Notes: generated from the sequence alone by a model not told the origin. A stretch of DNA of 64,000 bases from Abelmoschus esculentus (GCA_035048815.1 JAUCBN010000005.1:10814517-10878516); one strand, 5' to 3'; positions 22,480 to 35,175 are shown, numbered from the stretch's first letter. Translations and numbers: made by a program.

Positions 22480-23085
22480 TTAGTTAGTAGTCTCGAGAAT
22501 ACATCCTCGTGAAAGGATTGAGATAAGCAATATATCCTTATGAAAGGATTTGGATCAAAATTCAATTTTTCAAAGGTGTCATTGAGAAATGATCGAATTA
22601 AGAAATTCGAACGAAAAGGTATCCTTAAGAAAGGATCGGAAATATTTTCTTAGGAAATGATCGGATTAAGAAATTCGAGTTCAGCAAAGTATCCTTAAGA
22701 AAGGATCAAATTGAGAAATTCGTTTTCGAAAATATGATGCCCCGGTTCTATCCGTCTTGACATCAAAAGGTATTATTAAGAAAGGACCGAATTAAGAATT
22801 TTTTTTTGAAAACATCCTTAAGAAAGGATCGAATTGAGAAATTCATTTTCAAAAAAGTATTCTTAAGAAAGAACTGAATTAAGAAATTCGTTTAGAAAAT
22901 ATTCTGTAAGATGATGCCTCGGTTCTGTCCATCTTGACATCAAAAGGTATCCTTAAGAAATGACCGAATTAAGAAATTCGTTTTTAACAAAATATCCTTA
23001 AGAAAGGATCGAATTAAGAAATTCGTTTAGAAAATATTCTGTAAAATGATGCCCCGGTTCTGTCCGTCTTGATATCAAAAATTCT
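22480..23085. repeat. higher-order tandem repeat: ATCCTTAAGAAAGGAT hairpin units
   Basis: The unit (TATCCTTAAGAAAGGATC, GAATTAAGAAATTCG) repeats about eight times, and a longer block containing GATGCCCCGGTTCTGTCC and TCTTGACATCAAAA closes groups of units at about 22740, 22915 and 23048. The core ATCCTTAAGAAAGGAT can form a short stem. Confidence 0.88.
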
Positions 23086-24480
23086 GTTATTGGTGATAAC
23101 TCGTCATTGGATGATTCCTTTTTTTTCAGTGATCGAACTCAAGCTTGTGTCTTCTAGATTGATGCAAAGATGCACGAAATTCTTCTACAAAGTCATCTTC
23201 TTGAATATTGTCTGTTCAAAATCCTGTACAAATATTCATGTTGAAGATGATGCATGGGCATAATGCAAAGATGCATATGTCATGTAAAACATAGTCTTAC
23301 TATTAATGGGAACGCATAGATGCATGTAATTCGCTAAATCTTTTTCTTTTCATGTCATAACTATTTTGGATGGGTAGGCTTCGTCTTGGGACTATCACCC
23401 ACCATTCTTGTGCCCCAATGAAATTTGCCCCAAAATATTTTGTTTAATCATTGTTCAATCTTCTAAGTCAAGTGACTTCGGTTGATATTATTTCTTCACC
23501 AAAAAATTGTATTTTTTCTAGTTCTTTATTTTCTCTTGTCTTACTCAAGTCTGAACTCTCGTATGTACATGAGATCTTTGTTTCTTGGGTAACGATGCCC
23601 CAATAATTGATGTAGACACTTCTTTCAAAATTCTATGTCTCTTTATGCGCCGTGGCATTTTCTTGTTCTTCGGCGGGTCCAACCGGGACCTTTTCTTTGT
23701 CATTTCTTTTTCAAGCACTGATGCTTTATTCAGTTCTATCTAAATGAGTTTCTGGATATTTCTGACCTTGCTCCGGATTAAACACAGTGTCTTCCATCGC
23801 TTTAATTTGCAAGCGGAATGATTGCAGTGTCTTTCATTGCCTTAATTCACAAGCGGAATGATTTCAGTCTGGAATTAATCCTCATGAAATTGCCCCAATT
23901 AATTCATAGTTTCGATGATTATGCATGAAAATGAATGCAAAATGTTGATTCTCGAATGATCCTTAGAAAGACTTTCAAAGATGTCTGCTTACAAGAAGCG
24001 GATAATAAACTATAGATCACATCTGTTTTGTCATCTCGATCTTGTGAAATTGGACTGTCACTTTTCGATATTGCTCCACGTCTTGATTATGCTGATGCCA
24101 TCGTTTTTTCTTCAAAGGTCTATGATAATGAGGTCGCATATCTCATGGCCTTCAAAAAAATTACTAGGCAGTGATATTCAAATATGTGTGAACTGGATCA
24201 TTTCTCTTCTCAATATGTGCCTAGTTGTCCGATCATCTTCTTTCTGCGCTAGTCTTTGATTGATCAAACATGATACTGCAATATTATCACTCTTGATATC
24301 ATAGAATATTTCAATCTCGAATGCCTTCTAAATTAGACCATTTTTGAATCAACATAACATGATATGTTATGCATTATGAATGCAAAAGTGTTGATTTTTA
24401 AGTAACATTAGAAAGACTTTTATTCAGATAAAGAGGTCTTGATTACAATAAGTAGTTATAACGCTAATTACAGATAGCGG
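23086..24480. other. internal non-coding part of the non-autonomous element
   Basis: No domain is recognisable on either strand. A short tandem pair occurs at about 23785-23865 (CAGTGTCTT(C/T)CAT(C/T)GC and CAAGCGGAATGATT). Open frames of 60-90 codons here have no repeat-independent support. Confidence 0.5.
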
Positions 24481-25300
24481 TTAGCCTCACGCCTAAGGCC
24501 TCTATTTCTTGTAGCAACCTCTGAACATGGGACCCTAGGGGTGTTCCGGAGTTGACACTCGTCTTTAGTTCGCAAGCTTCAATCGCTAGTTCTGGATGGG
24601 ATAACTCTTCATACTTGTTGCATAAAATCTATCATTGCTCTTCGTTGGTCTCGAATTAACTGTCTAACTTGTTGCAATTCGAATGTTATCTTCTTGAAGG
24701 GCTCCTTCAAAAGAAATCAGTCTCTCTCGATAATCTTGGGGGTATTCTCAAGTTTAATGATCTTATCTTTCAGTAACTCATTCTCGTTTCGTACAAGATA
24801 TAAGGAAACAACATGGTCTTGGCTATGATATCCTTGGAAAAGTTCATCCGATCATATGATTAAAACTTTAAAATCTTCATTCTAAGACGTCAAATCTTAA
24901 TTTTGAACTTGGCTAGCAGCAAACTCCTGAGTCAACGCTTTTAATTCCCTTGTTTCATTTTCAACTTGCTTCCGACTTGTATCATACTTTGGGGTATAAT
25001 TATCGTATCGACCTTTCCAAAAAAAATATAACAACAGTACCCGAGATTTCAAACTGCATCAAAGCTCCGAACATGTGTGCATCGGTTTGGACATTAAGTA
25101 ACAGTTCTATGTCATTAAATTCTTGTTGTAAGGCTTCCTTGAAATCCGAGCCACAATTCTGTCATGTCTCTTTCAACTCGTCAAGCTTATTCTGCTTTGG
25201 GATGATAAAAGTGGGCTCCATAATTTCTGACACGTGGTCTTCTAACAAGATATTTTCTTTCTACATTGGTATGCGTTCAGACCACCCCATACTGTAGCGT
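24480..25300 (-). pseudogene. decayed coiled-coil gag-like region
   Basis: The minus strand gives stretches such as 'ENILLEDHVSEIMEPTFIIP', 'DFKEALQQEFNDIELLLNVQ', 'NENELLKDKIIKLENTPKII' and 'FKKITFELQQVRQLIRDQRR', AMIDFMQQV. They are charged and heptad-like (Leu/Ile spaced by 3 and 4), broken by stops. The place, just inside the primer site side, is where gag would be. I infer a relic of a gag-like protein with a coiled coil. I cannot name its family. Confidence 0.5.
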
Positions 25301-25924
25301 TAGCACTTTTGTTGATACAGAACCTCTCATCCATAATTGAGCGTCTTTTTGAATGTACTTTTGAATCAAACACCCATGTATGAAATGATATGCAAAAATG
25401 GATGCAAAAAAAGGAAACAAAATAAACACTGAAAAGAAAATGTGTTAGTATAATTAATTCACGGAATAATTAATTCACATAATGAGCAAAATAAATAAGC
25501 ACATGAAAAGAAATACAAAATAGAAAGGATAAATATAAATAAACGGAAACTTAAAGGGTGATTCTAAACGGGCAGCATAACGGCATGGTCTCGATCAGGT
25601 AGGTTTCTAAGGTTTATTATATGCGCTTCGGTTCTAAAGTAAGCGATACCTAAACTGTCGCTGAGGACATCGATTCGGGGGAATATGACCCTTATTTATA
25701 CGGGGGTGAGAACCCTACGAAATATGAGGATCAAAATTCCGAAAATGAATTACAACACTATACGGAGGTAAAGACCCAACGAAGCGAAGTAATCATTCTC
25801 ACTTAAGGGTTCTTAATCTAATGCAAATGGAATTAAAAATTAATTTAAATAAAATTTTATATTTTCTTAAAAATTACGATGCGAACCAAAGTAAGGCTTA
25901 ACTCTGTTTTAAAACAAAAATTGT

Positions 25925-25943
25925 GTCCTCAGCGAAGTCGCCA
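25925..25943 (-). other. primer binding site (Tat/Ogre type)
   Basis: The minus strand reads TGGCGACTTCGCTGAGGAC two bases inside the LTR that begins at 25946. The same class of site (TTAGCGACTCCACTGGGAAC) follows the Tat-type LTR at 55141. The exact tRNA was not determined. Confidence 0.75.
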
Positions 25944-25945
25944 TC

Positions 25946-27032
25946 TGTAGTGACCCTTTTTTTAAAAAATATATTTTAAAAAAATGGTTTAATGGTTCAA
26001 AGTTTGATGGGATTTAAAAATTCGGTATCTCGAGAGATGACACCTGAAGAACAGGATACCACTCCTATTGGAATATTTAAATTTAAAAATCCGCGGGAAT
26101 ATTTGAAAATTCGGTATTCCAGGAGATGACACCTGAAGAACAGGATGTCACTCCTATTTGGAATACCGTTTTAATTCAAAAATCGGTTAATCGGTTGGAG
26201 TCGCCATCGATCGTTCAAAAAGGTGGATCGAACACCAAGAAAACAAAACCAGAGATGGGTTCGGGAGTTGGTTACGTTTGGGGAAGGATCAACATCCCAT
26301 AACGCCCAAAATTAGTACCTAAAGGTTCACATCGTAATTTTTAAGAAAATATAAAAATTAAATTAAATTAAATTTTAATTTAAAATATATATCCTAATAT
26401 TCACGATGATTCAAAAGAGATAACACCCAAAGAACGGGATGCTACTCCCAATAGAATACATCGGGATAATAATTTCTAACAAAACGAAACAAAATTGTGG
26501 CAACATAAATGAATTTAAATTAAATCTAATATTAAAGTGCATATAATCAAACGAAGCCTAGCGAAATAATTAAAAAAAACTGCCAAAAGTTTATAAAAAA
26601 CGTAACAATGGCATAAATATTATATTATTTACATTAAAAGGTAATAAATAAACAGAAATAATATTAACAAAAATAAAATAAAAGACAAAAATAATGGCAT
26701 AGATAATATAAAAAGTAAAATAATATTAACAATATAAGTTAATAATAACAATTTACATTAATAGCATAAATAAAAATTTACAATAATAAAAGGCTTAAAT
26801 AATGGCATAATTTACGTTAAGAGTTTATGATAGTGTATAAAAGGTAATAATTTACATCATTAAGAATAACATAAATATGGTAAATAATAATATAACAAAA
26901 TAATAATAAAATGATAAAACGTTTTAGTAATATAAACAAAACTATAAATTAATAATTATCATAACATAATAAAATAAAAAAAAAACAATATGAAAATAGT
27001 ACTATAACAGTAGCATTATACAATATTAAATC

Positions 27033-27072
<40 letters not shown>

Positions 27073-28235
27073 TTACAGTAACATAACAATAATCATAAAA
27101 TACTAAAAGAGTTATGGAAAAAAAACAGTGGTGTAATTACAAGAACACAGAAATTTAGAGGGTAATTATGGCAGAATAAGGACGGAAATGTAAAGAAATT
27201 AAAAATGAAAGATAATAATGCAAAGGATACTAAACACAGGGACCGTTAACATGATTTCGCCATCTTCTCGGGTTACACGTGGGTCAGAGTCGGATATGGA
27301 TCGATCCACCGGGTCTGGTAGGATGAAACAACATCGTTTTGGTGGTATATACAAGGCACCAAAACGACGTCGTATTGGAGGGCCCTTATATACACCTTTT
27401 TTAACTCAAAAATTACTTCATCTTCAAAATATTCAAAGACCAAAATCTGATAACCCTCTGTTCTCTCAACCTTTCAGCCCCAGTCGCCGGTGAGGGAAAT
27501 ACACGGCGGTCCGCCGTTCGTCGGCAACGGCCGCCACCTTTGGAGGTCGTCTAAAACAGTAAAGATCGGACTTTTCTGAAACGTCTTCACATATAGATCA
27601 CGAATCTAGCGTTGGATTCTCGAGATGGGATTCGTACAAGCCTAGATCTAAGAAAAAAGATAAGTGACTCGGATATATTTTTTTACTTTTCGAATGTTAT
27701 TTCTGATTTCTCTCTTTTTTCGTTTATTTGTTTCGGATCTGATGTTGTGGTTATTTTTTTTTCCGAATATCACTTCTTTTCCTCTATTTTTCATTCGAAA
27801 ATCCAGAAGAAGTTACACTAAGTTTGTCTCGGGTTTTATGCCCGTTCGAATACAAGCAAAAATAATTTAAAACACCATCTTTTCTTTTATATTTTCCAGA
27901 TCTGATATGCTCTTAAATCTAATCTTCTTTTTGTAGGTTTTGGGCGGTGGTGGTAGAGTGGAAGAACGATGAGAGACCAACACATCATCCACGTGTCGCG
28001 CATGTGATTCACGATGGCCGGAATATCGGTGCGCATCGAGAAGCTTAAGGGACGGCGGCGGTGGCTGGTTAGGGTTTAGGTTAGTTTATCATTAGGGTTA
28101 GTTTATGGGTTGAGTTGTGTATTGGATTGGGTCAAATAAGGGTATTGGACCTTATGTGTAATGGGTCTGGGGTTTAATTGGTTGGTGTTGGGTTTTTTTA
28201 ATAAAATGGTTTTTGACTGAAAATGGGTTATTACA
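25946..28235 (-). repeat. 5' LTR of the non-autonomous element
   Basis: Copy of 18458-20768, with an (AAT)n run at about 27035-27072 that is longer than in the other LTR, and the same palindrome and TATA region near 27325-27390. Confidence 0.95.
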
Positions 28236-28240
28236 ATGAC
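28236..28240. repeat. target site duplication ATGAC (right)
   Basis: Exact match to 18453-18457, directly after the LTR end TTACA. Confidence 0.95.
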
Positions 28241-28264
28241 ATGTCATATACATGTGAAATCTAA

Positions 28265-28422
28265 CATATCGTTAAATTTTTAATGGTTCAGTTATCATGA
28301 TGGTTAAAAAATAAGTTATTTATCAAAAATATATAGGTTAAGGGATAAATTTATCCTAAAAAAGAATAAGGGACAAAATGATAAAAATTATAAACGTTAA
28401 GGATTAAAATTATCTTTGTGCC
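28265..28422. repeat. foldback repeat, right arm
   Basis: Inverted partner of 18306-18452. Key blocks are ATCGTTAAATTTTTAATGG, 'GTTATCATGATGGTTAAAAA' and 'CCTAAAAAAGAATAAGGGAC'. Confidence 0.85.
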
Positions 28423-28504
28423 TATTATATATATATGTATGTATTTGATAGGTTAGATGTCATGTCATTTAAAATATATTATCATATGCATATGACATGT
28501 CATC

Positions 28505-28655
28505 ATCGTTAGATTTTTAACGGTCTAATTATCATACTAATTAAAAAATAAGTTATTGTCAAAAAGATATAGGTGAAGGATTAAATTTATCCTAAAAAAG
28601 AATAAGGGTCAAAATGATAAAAATGATAAACGTTAAGGGTTAAAATTATATTTAT
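28505..28655. repeat. third copy of the foldback arm
   Basis: Same direction as the right arm: CATCGTTAGATTTTTAACGG, 'AAAAAATAAGTTATTGTCAA' and 'CCTAAAAAAGAATAAGGGTC'. It is preceded by another TGACATGTCAT palindrome at about 28493-28503. Confidence 0.85.
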
Positions 28656-28711
28656 ACAATAAATTTAAGTTTAAAATTTAGAAATCGTGAATAAAATAAA
28701 ATATTATCTTA

Positions 28712-31200
28712 TGTAGCAACCCTCTCGCTATTTTAAAATTTTAAAAATAGATAAGTCTTGAAATTTAAAATTTTAGAATTTAAAATGTATCAAAAATAGG
28801 GTTTAAATTAAAAATTGAGAATTTATCTAAAAGAGGGGATAATTCAGAAATTAGGGTTAGTGGTTTAAAATTTAAATTTGGGAAGTTAGGAAAATTAAGG
28901 ATTTTAGTTAAAGAGGGAAATATAAAAATTGGGGTTTTGAAATTGAAAATTGGGAAATGATTTAAAAAAACAAATTAAAAATGTTAGAAAACAATTTAAA
29001 ATGGTTGGAGTCGCTATCAGTCACTTTGGTAAACCGGACACCGTAAAACCAGAGATTTAAAATGAATTAGGTTCGAGAGTCGGTTACGACTAAAAATAGG
29101 ATTAGCGTTTAAAATCGCCCAAAATTTCACACCTTTATCAAATTATTGCTTAATTAATTTAAGAATTTTCGATTTAAAGTGACAAATTAAAATTTGTTTT
29201 GAAAATTCAATTTATTTTAATTTTAATCGTATCTTTATTTGAAGGTAAGCGCATACACAGTCACCAATACGCTTGATGTTGGGCCCTTTATGACTGAATA
29301 AAGATATATTACATTAGGTTAATTAATTACCATGTGTGACTTGAAAAAATCAACATGAAACAATATATACAAAAGAATGCATGCAATAAAAATAATAATA
29401 CATCAAAAAAATAAATACATATACACAAATATATGAACAATGTAATAAAATGCATGAATAAAGAACATTGCATAATAAAAATATATACATAAAAAAGCAC
29501 TAAAATAGACATGCCAAAACAAATATCAAACAAGGACTAAATTAGGTAAAAATATTAATTTAAAGACTAAATTAAAAAACTTTAATTACTGGAAATGACT
29601 GAAATAAAAGGAAAACCAAATTTTATGGTAAAATCGAAAGAAATGAAAACCTTGTTTTCGAATAATGACCAAAATAAAATGATTAAAAAACATTTAAGCT
29701 CTAAAAATGTTATTTCGATGTGAGGAAGAACTTTGAAAAATAAGTTAAAACATGAAGGGACCTGGAATAATATAAACCATTATTGAAGGGGTTATGATTT
29801 AAATTAGTGACGAAATCGAAAAAACAAAAAAAATGAGGGGGATTGCGGAAAGGATTTCCGCACGCGGAGAGATTTATTATGCAATAAAACCAGTTTTAAA
29901 ATAAGGGCTGAGTATAAAACTTAATCAGAAATTAAAAAAAATACCCCATTTCTCATTTGTTCAAACCAAACTGAGAGAAATCTGGGAGATTCTCTCCCTT
30001 GTTCTTTCCCCAAACCCAGAAAAGATGAATGATCATCTTTGTTCAAAACAAAACTCAGGAGTCACTGCATTTTTCCAGAAAAATCACCACACCAGTAACC
30101 GGCGAGTTTAAAAATCGTTTAAAATATCCCATTTTACTTGCTTTTTGAAAGCAAAGACGAAAAAGACTCCCTTCTCCCATTTTTTTAAAAATATTCCTCC
30201 TCAAAATCTAAACTTTCTTTTGTTTTGAAATAAAAAAGGAAAAGCTTCTTTCGGATCGAAAAAAAAGAGTTGGTTCCCTCCTTTACTAGCTCACCACGAC
30301 AGCCCGAAGGTGTAAGAATTCTCACCAGAGAAGAAAACCGAAAAAACGCGACTGGTTTTCAAAGGTATAAACGATAAACCCTAACTTTGTTTATTGCGTG
30401 CAATCGGTGAACAAGAGAATTTACCTCTAAAATTGTTTGGTTTTTGTTGATAGTCGAAATATCAGGAGCCACTCGTTATAATATTTGATTGCGGTTTAAA
30501 TAGCCAGATTTTTACATGATTATTAAAAAAGGAAAATGAAATCTATAATTTCCTATTGTTTTTTTGCTCTGTGCTTGTATGTGTGTTGCTCAGAAATTTT
30601 TCATATGTGTTGGTGTTGCCTCTGAAATTTTGATATTTGGATGTGAATTTGTTTGTATTCGTCTGAAAATTCTGAAATTCTTTCTGAGATTGATGCAGTT
30701 TTTGCTCTGAATTTTCGTACGATCTAACAGTGGTTTTCTTTGTCTGTTTGCATGTGAACATGGCGGTCGGAATGGTGATCGGCCGGTGAGGGAGTCGAAA
30801 GGGCAATCTGGAATTCGAACGGTCGGGCGCGTGCAGGTAACGTGTGCGTGAGAGAGGCGGACAGCAGCGCGTGGGCACGTTGAATCTTCCGGACGCTTCC
30901 TTCCTTTAATCGCGACCGTTAGATCTGGCACCAGATCTAACGGTCCAGATCCGACTGTGCATGGAGACAAAGTGGGTTAGCTAGGGTTTCTGTTTAATTC
31001 GGTTTGGTCCGGTTTAGGCTTAAAACCGGGCTTATAATGGGTTACCAGATGTGGGTTGATATAATTTAAAAACCTGGGCCTGTAATTTTAATTATGGGTT
31101 TTAAATTGTATATGGACTGTTTTATAATAATAAATTGGACTTTATTTTATTATTATATTGGTTCTGCCTATATATATAATAATAATTATTATAAAATAAT
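28712..31200 (-). repeat. solo or decayed Tat-type LTR (right border approximate)
   Basis: It starts TGTAGCAACCC and contains the block shared with the other Tat-type LTRs (GGTTGGAGTCGCTATC, ACACCGTAAAACCAGAGAT, GGTTCGAGAGTCGGTTACG, CGCCCAAAATTTCACACC at 29004-29130). No primer site lies before 28712, so no internal region is attached on that side. The right end aligns loosely with the outer end of the opposite-strand LTR at 52570-55141 (shared 'ACAGTCCAT', 'AAAACCCA', 'AATTAAAATTACA'). Short open frames at 30543-30970 are LTR sequence. Confidence 0.7.
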
Positions 31201-32285
31201 ATAATAAGAAACTAATAATAAAAAACTGAAAATGAATGGATAGGAAATATATATACAAAAATAATAATATATATTTATAATCTTTTAGATTTTTTAAAAT
31301 TAAATAATAACATATATAGTAATATGTGTTTACTAAAAAATAGATACAAAATAACATAATATATGAATATATTTTTCAGATTTTTCACAAATTATATGAA
31401 TTAATTTTTTTAGAATTTTATACTTAATAATTAAATTAAAGTCCGTTATTCGATTGTAAAAATTATAATCGGATTTTACTCCCGGATAAAATTAGTGATT
31501 ATATCTTATTAAAAACACTGAACTAAATTACAAAAAAAAATAATAGTCAATTTGAAATTAAAATAAAATTGTAAAGACTAGAATGAACAAAAAGATCGTC
31601 CAATGGGTTATATCTAAAATACTAAACTAAATTGCAAAAATTATAAATTAATAATGATAAAATTCAATAAAAATCTAAACTTTTAGAGACTAATATTAAT
31701 AAAAATATAGTTAAATTTTAGTATGTATAATATACTTTAATACATTATACATATACAATATATTTTTGTATAATATACTAAGTATAATATATTTTAATAT
31801 ACATATATACTATATATAAAAATTAGAATATAGATGTAAATACTTTATTATATAATATATATAGAATACATACTTAATACTTTAATATATATTAACATAT
31901 GTATATTTTTATAGTTATATATGTATACTTATAGATATATATAGATGTATATACTATATATATGAATATATACTTTAATATATAAATTTTAATATATAAT
32001 TTAAATCTTTAATGTATATTTAATAATGTAGATAATACATTATATAAGTATAATATATTTATATCATGTATGTATAATACATTATAATAATGTATATAAT
32101 ACATTATAATATATTAATATATATAATATATAAGTATGTAAATATATATAATACATTATTATATATATATTAATATATTAGATGTATAATACATTATATA
32201 TGTTAGTGAAACTAAAACTAAGGTTAATTTCACGGTGCTTGCTACACGTGGGATAAATGATAACACTACCTTGATACTTGATAGA
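31200..32285. other. extreme AT-rich sequence, TATATA-type simple repeats
   Basis: 31500-31720 carries the same ACTAAATTA/TTTAGAGACTA repeat as 17930-18300. 31720-32200 is nearly pure A/T with many ATATAATATA and AATACATTATA units. No gene or RNA signal is visible. Confidence 0.7.
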
Positions 32286-32293
32286 ATGATAGT

Positions 32294-32851
32294 CTGGGTG
32301 AGCATTCAGTTAATTTGGTTGGTGATTGAACTAAATTAATCAAAATCAAATTAATCGAAATTTTTAAAATCTTAATCGTTAACTGAACAAAAATTTTTTT
32401 AACCAAATTAACCGAATCAAAATTATTTCAGTTATTAGCCGAATTAACCGAATTAACCAAAATTTATTATAAATTTTGGTTAAATTACATAATAGGTCAC
32501 TAAATTAAGCTAAAATAATTTTTTAGTCACTAAACTTTTACTTTATATTAATTTAATACAAAATTTAGTGACCATTTTATAATATAAAAATAATTTAATG
32601 AACATTTTATAATATTTTAAAAGTTAAATGACTAAAAATAAATATATATATATATATAATATAATATTTAATATATTTAATTTTGGTTAATTCAGTTAAT
32701 TCGGTAAATTAACTGATTTTGAACCGAATTAATCGATAACTGAATTATCAAAAAAAATTAACCGTTAACCGAATTTACCAAAAATTAATCGACCAAATTA
32801 ACCAAAATAATTTCAGTTCGGTCGGTTAACCGAACCGAATACACACCCCTA
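32294..32851. mobile_element. hAT-like MITE, 558 bp
   Basis: Ends read CTGGGTGAGCATTCAGTTAA and, inverted from the right, TAGGGGTGTGTATTCGGTTC. They are imperfect terminal inverted repeats rich in GGTTAATTCGGTT / AACCGAATTAACC. An 8-bp direct repeat ATGATAGT flanks it (32286-32293 and 32852-32859), the target size of hAT transposons. No transposase is encoded, so it is non-autonomous. Confidence 0.82.
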
Positions 32852-32859
32852 ATGATAGT

Positions 32860-33600
32860 AGGGATGATTATGGGTTGTTTTTTAACCGACTTATATTCGA
32901 TTTAAAAATTTAATGTATCCACTTAATTTTTTTCGATATTTTATAATATTTTACTTGAATTAAACACCATTCAAATTATAAAGTAAACTTTGAATTCAAA
33001 TTTAATTTGACATAATTTTTTTAATTAATAAAAAAAATATTATAAAAATTATTTTGTTTTTATTAGACAACATAAAGATAATTAAAAAAAATATATAAAG
33101 AGAATATTATAACAATTACATATAAATATTTAAATAAAATACAATTATTATATTGGATTGGGTTATGTATAATAAAAAAGAAGGAAATTATTAAAATTAT
33201 ACAATACAATAGTTATTTCGGGATGGAATTCATTGTATGTGGATCAAACAATTATTCTTACATTATACTGAAAAGATTTAAGGTATACTACATAGGTGAC
33301 CACCTAAATATAGTATATCATTATACTTAAAATATATCATTAAACTATTTAATCAATTTACCATCGATCGTTAAAAATAATAGAGATACCGACTTAATTG
33401 TTAAACAAATTAATATAATTTAAAATTTAATTTTTATTATTTATGTAATATATCAATTTTATCTTAATTTGAATTTAATAAATAAAACTAATTACTTAAT
33501 TAACTGATTATCTACTTTTATTTAATATATTTTTCTCCACCAATTATATAATGACATATTTCACTTAATTGGTGATCAATGAAAGAAAGGAAATTGAGCA
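32860..33600. other. AT-rich intergenic sequence
   Basis: No coding signal and no clear repeat boundary. It contains scattered 'TTTAATTTT' runs. Confidence 0.5.
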
Positions 33601-33625
33601 CATGGAGATTTCAACCTAAGAGCTA

Positions 33626-33790
33626 GGTCTCTAAATGAGACGAGACAAATCACGAGCTATTCGAGCTTGACTCGGTCAAAGCTCGAATTGATTGGACTCG
33701 ACTTGAGTTCGAACTCGGCTCAAGTTTTTAAAGAGTCGAGTCGAGCTACAAGATACTCGACTCGGAAAGCTCATGAGCTACTCTAAAACA
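33626..33790. repeat. CTCGAG-rich MITE-like repeat, part
   Basis: TAGGTCTCTAAATGAGACGAG followed by many GACTCGA/GAGTCGAG/GAGCTC words. It resembles the start of the repeat at 43606-43853 (TAGGCTTTAAATGAGAC). It lies just outside the copia element that begins at 33825. Confidence 0.6.
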
Positions 33791-33824
33791 TAAATATACT
33801 ATTTTTTAAATTTTTTTTATAATT

Positions 33825-35175
33825 TTTTAGGCCTGTAATGGCTCGATGCACATCATATTTAATTTGGCCAAGTTATGGAAAACTATTAATTTGGGTGAAA
33901 ATTGGAGGAAGAAAAAATATAAACAATTAACACAAGATTTAGAGTTGTTCAGACTTCTAACTCAAGTCTTACATCCACTATCTTAGTTTCCCGCGAAGGA
34001 TTTCCCAAATTTATTAAGAATTCAACCTTTTGAGGCAAAAGGGATAATCTTACAACCTTGATTCAAATCTCGAATTAAGCATCCAAAGTTCATAACTAGA
34101 ACTTTGGGAATTAATCCCTAAGACATTTCTTTAATCGTAAATTGTTGACAATGAAAACATTAGTCTCTACATGATGCTTGAGCCTTCCTTTTATTATCCC
34201 AATTGAGTTTTTAGCCATTGATAACCATTGGAATTGATTTGGAGCCGTTTGGAGGTGATTTTAAGGTCAATTTTTACTTCTGGTGCATGTGTTATCGAAA
34301 CACGTGATAGCCGTTTTGATACTACTACTTTGAGAAATAACCGTTGACCCTATATTTAAGAATCGATATCGAAACGCCTACAAGACGTATTAAAACCTTT
34401 AACTCATCGTTAATATGTTTCAATACGGCTCATAGCCATTGGGGTTTTGTAAATCCGTTGAAGGTGTATCGAAATACCTTAAATAAGTTATGATACTGGC
34501 GTATCGAAACGAGTTCTTGATGTATTGAAACAAAAACTCAAAGTGATAAATGGTATTGAAACGGTCCAAGACCATATCAAAATGACTGTGTAATTTTGCC
34601 TTTGAAAAATATAGCAACGTCGAAACACCTAGGTTAGAAATATTTTTTTGGTTTCTTTAAGTCATTTTAAACACCTTCAAAGTTTCTCAAAAACTTCTTA
34701 AATATATTTTCAAGTTGTTTGGACATAAGAACTAAGTGTGAGCAAAATTCGACTCAACTCGAAAAAATCGAATAACTTGACTTGACTTGAGAAAAAAATA
34801 CTCCATTTGTTTTGAATCGACTCGAAATTTCATAGATTCGATTTGACTCGAAAAAATTTCAAATAAGGTTTGATTTGTAAAATAAAAATTCGAATAACTT
34901 GAAATTTTTAGTAATTAAAGGATTAATTTTTAAGTTTAAGGCGAGCCTCTCAATTTTTATGATATATACATTGATATATAAAAATATAAATAAATATTGC
35001 TACATATGAATATATATATACATATCTTATATGACTTGAATAAATGTTATAAAAAATGGTTCAAAATAAAGTTTGAAAATCTTTAAAATTCATAACATAG
35101 GAAAGTTTAAAATTATCAATTGTTGTAAAAAGGTTTTAAAATAAAATATCAAAAGTTATTTTTTTTAAAAAAAAG
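33825..35175 (-). repeat. 3' LTR of the gag-only copia element, with an insertion
   Basis: 33829-34730 matches 42370-43220 (GCCTGTAATGGCT, 'AAAATTGGAGGAAGAAAAAA', CGAAACACGTG(A/G)TAG). The first bases have decayed from TGTTAGG to TTTTAGG. The part from about 34738 to 35130 is a foreign TCGA-rich repeat. A purine tract on the minus strand (plus GACTCCCCCATAC, about 35177-35189) marks the inner end. Confidence 0.75.
34738..35130. repeat. TCGA-rich MITE-like repeat inside the 3' LTR
   Basis: GTGAGCAAAATTCGACTCAA and later 'AGTAATTAAAGGATTAATTT' and TTATGATATATACA are shared in the same order with 49313-49640. Absent from the partner LTR, so it came in after the element did. Confidence 0.8.

Larger units (their letters stand above)
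18458..28235 (-). mobile_element. non-autonomous large LTR element (LARD-like), Tat/Ogre-type primer site
   Basis: Two LTRs of about 2.3 kb (TGTAG(C/T)GACCC...GGTTATTACA) enclose a 5.2 kb internal region without any readable protease, reverse transcriptase or integrase. The primer site next to the right LTR and the purine tract next to the left LTR show minus-strand orientation. The primer site TGGCGACT(T)CGCTG... resembles that of Tat/Ogre elements. The interior holds a decayed coiled-coil gag-like region and several tandem repeat fields. It must have been moved by enzymes from another element. Confidence 0.9.

Noticed and set aside
30543..30970. Overlapping minus-strand frames of 111 and 126 codons
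   Set aside because: They lie inside a Tat-type LTR, overlap each other in different frames and show no domain.
31720..32200. Extreme AT-rich tract as a replication origin or matrix attachment region
   Set aside because: AT content alone does not support this, and such tracts are common in plant intergenic DNA.
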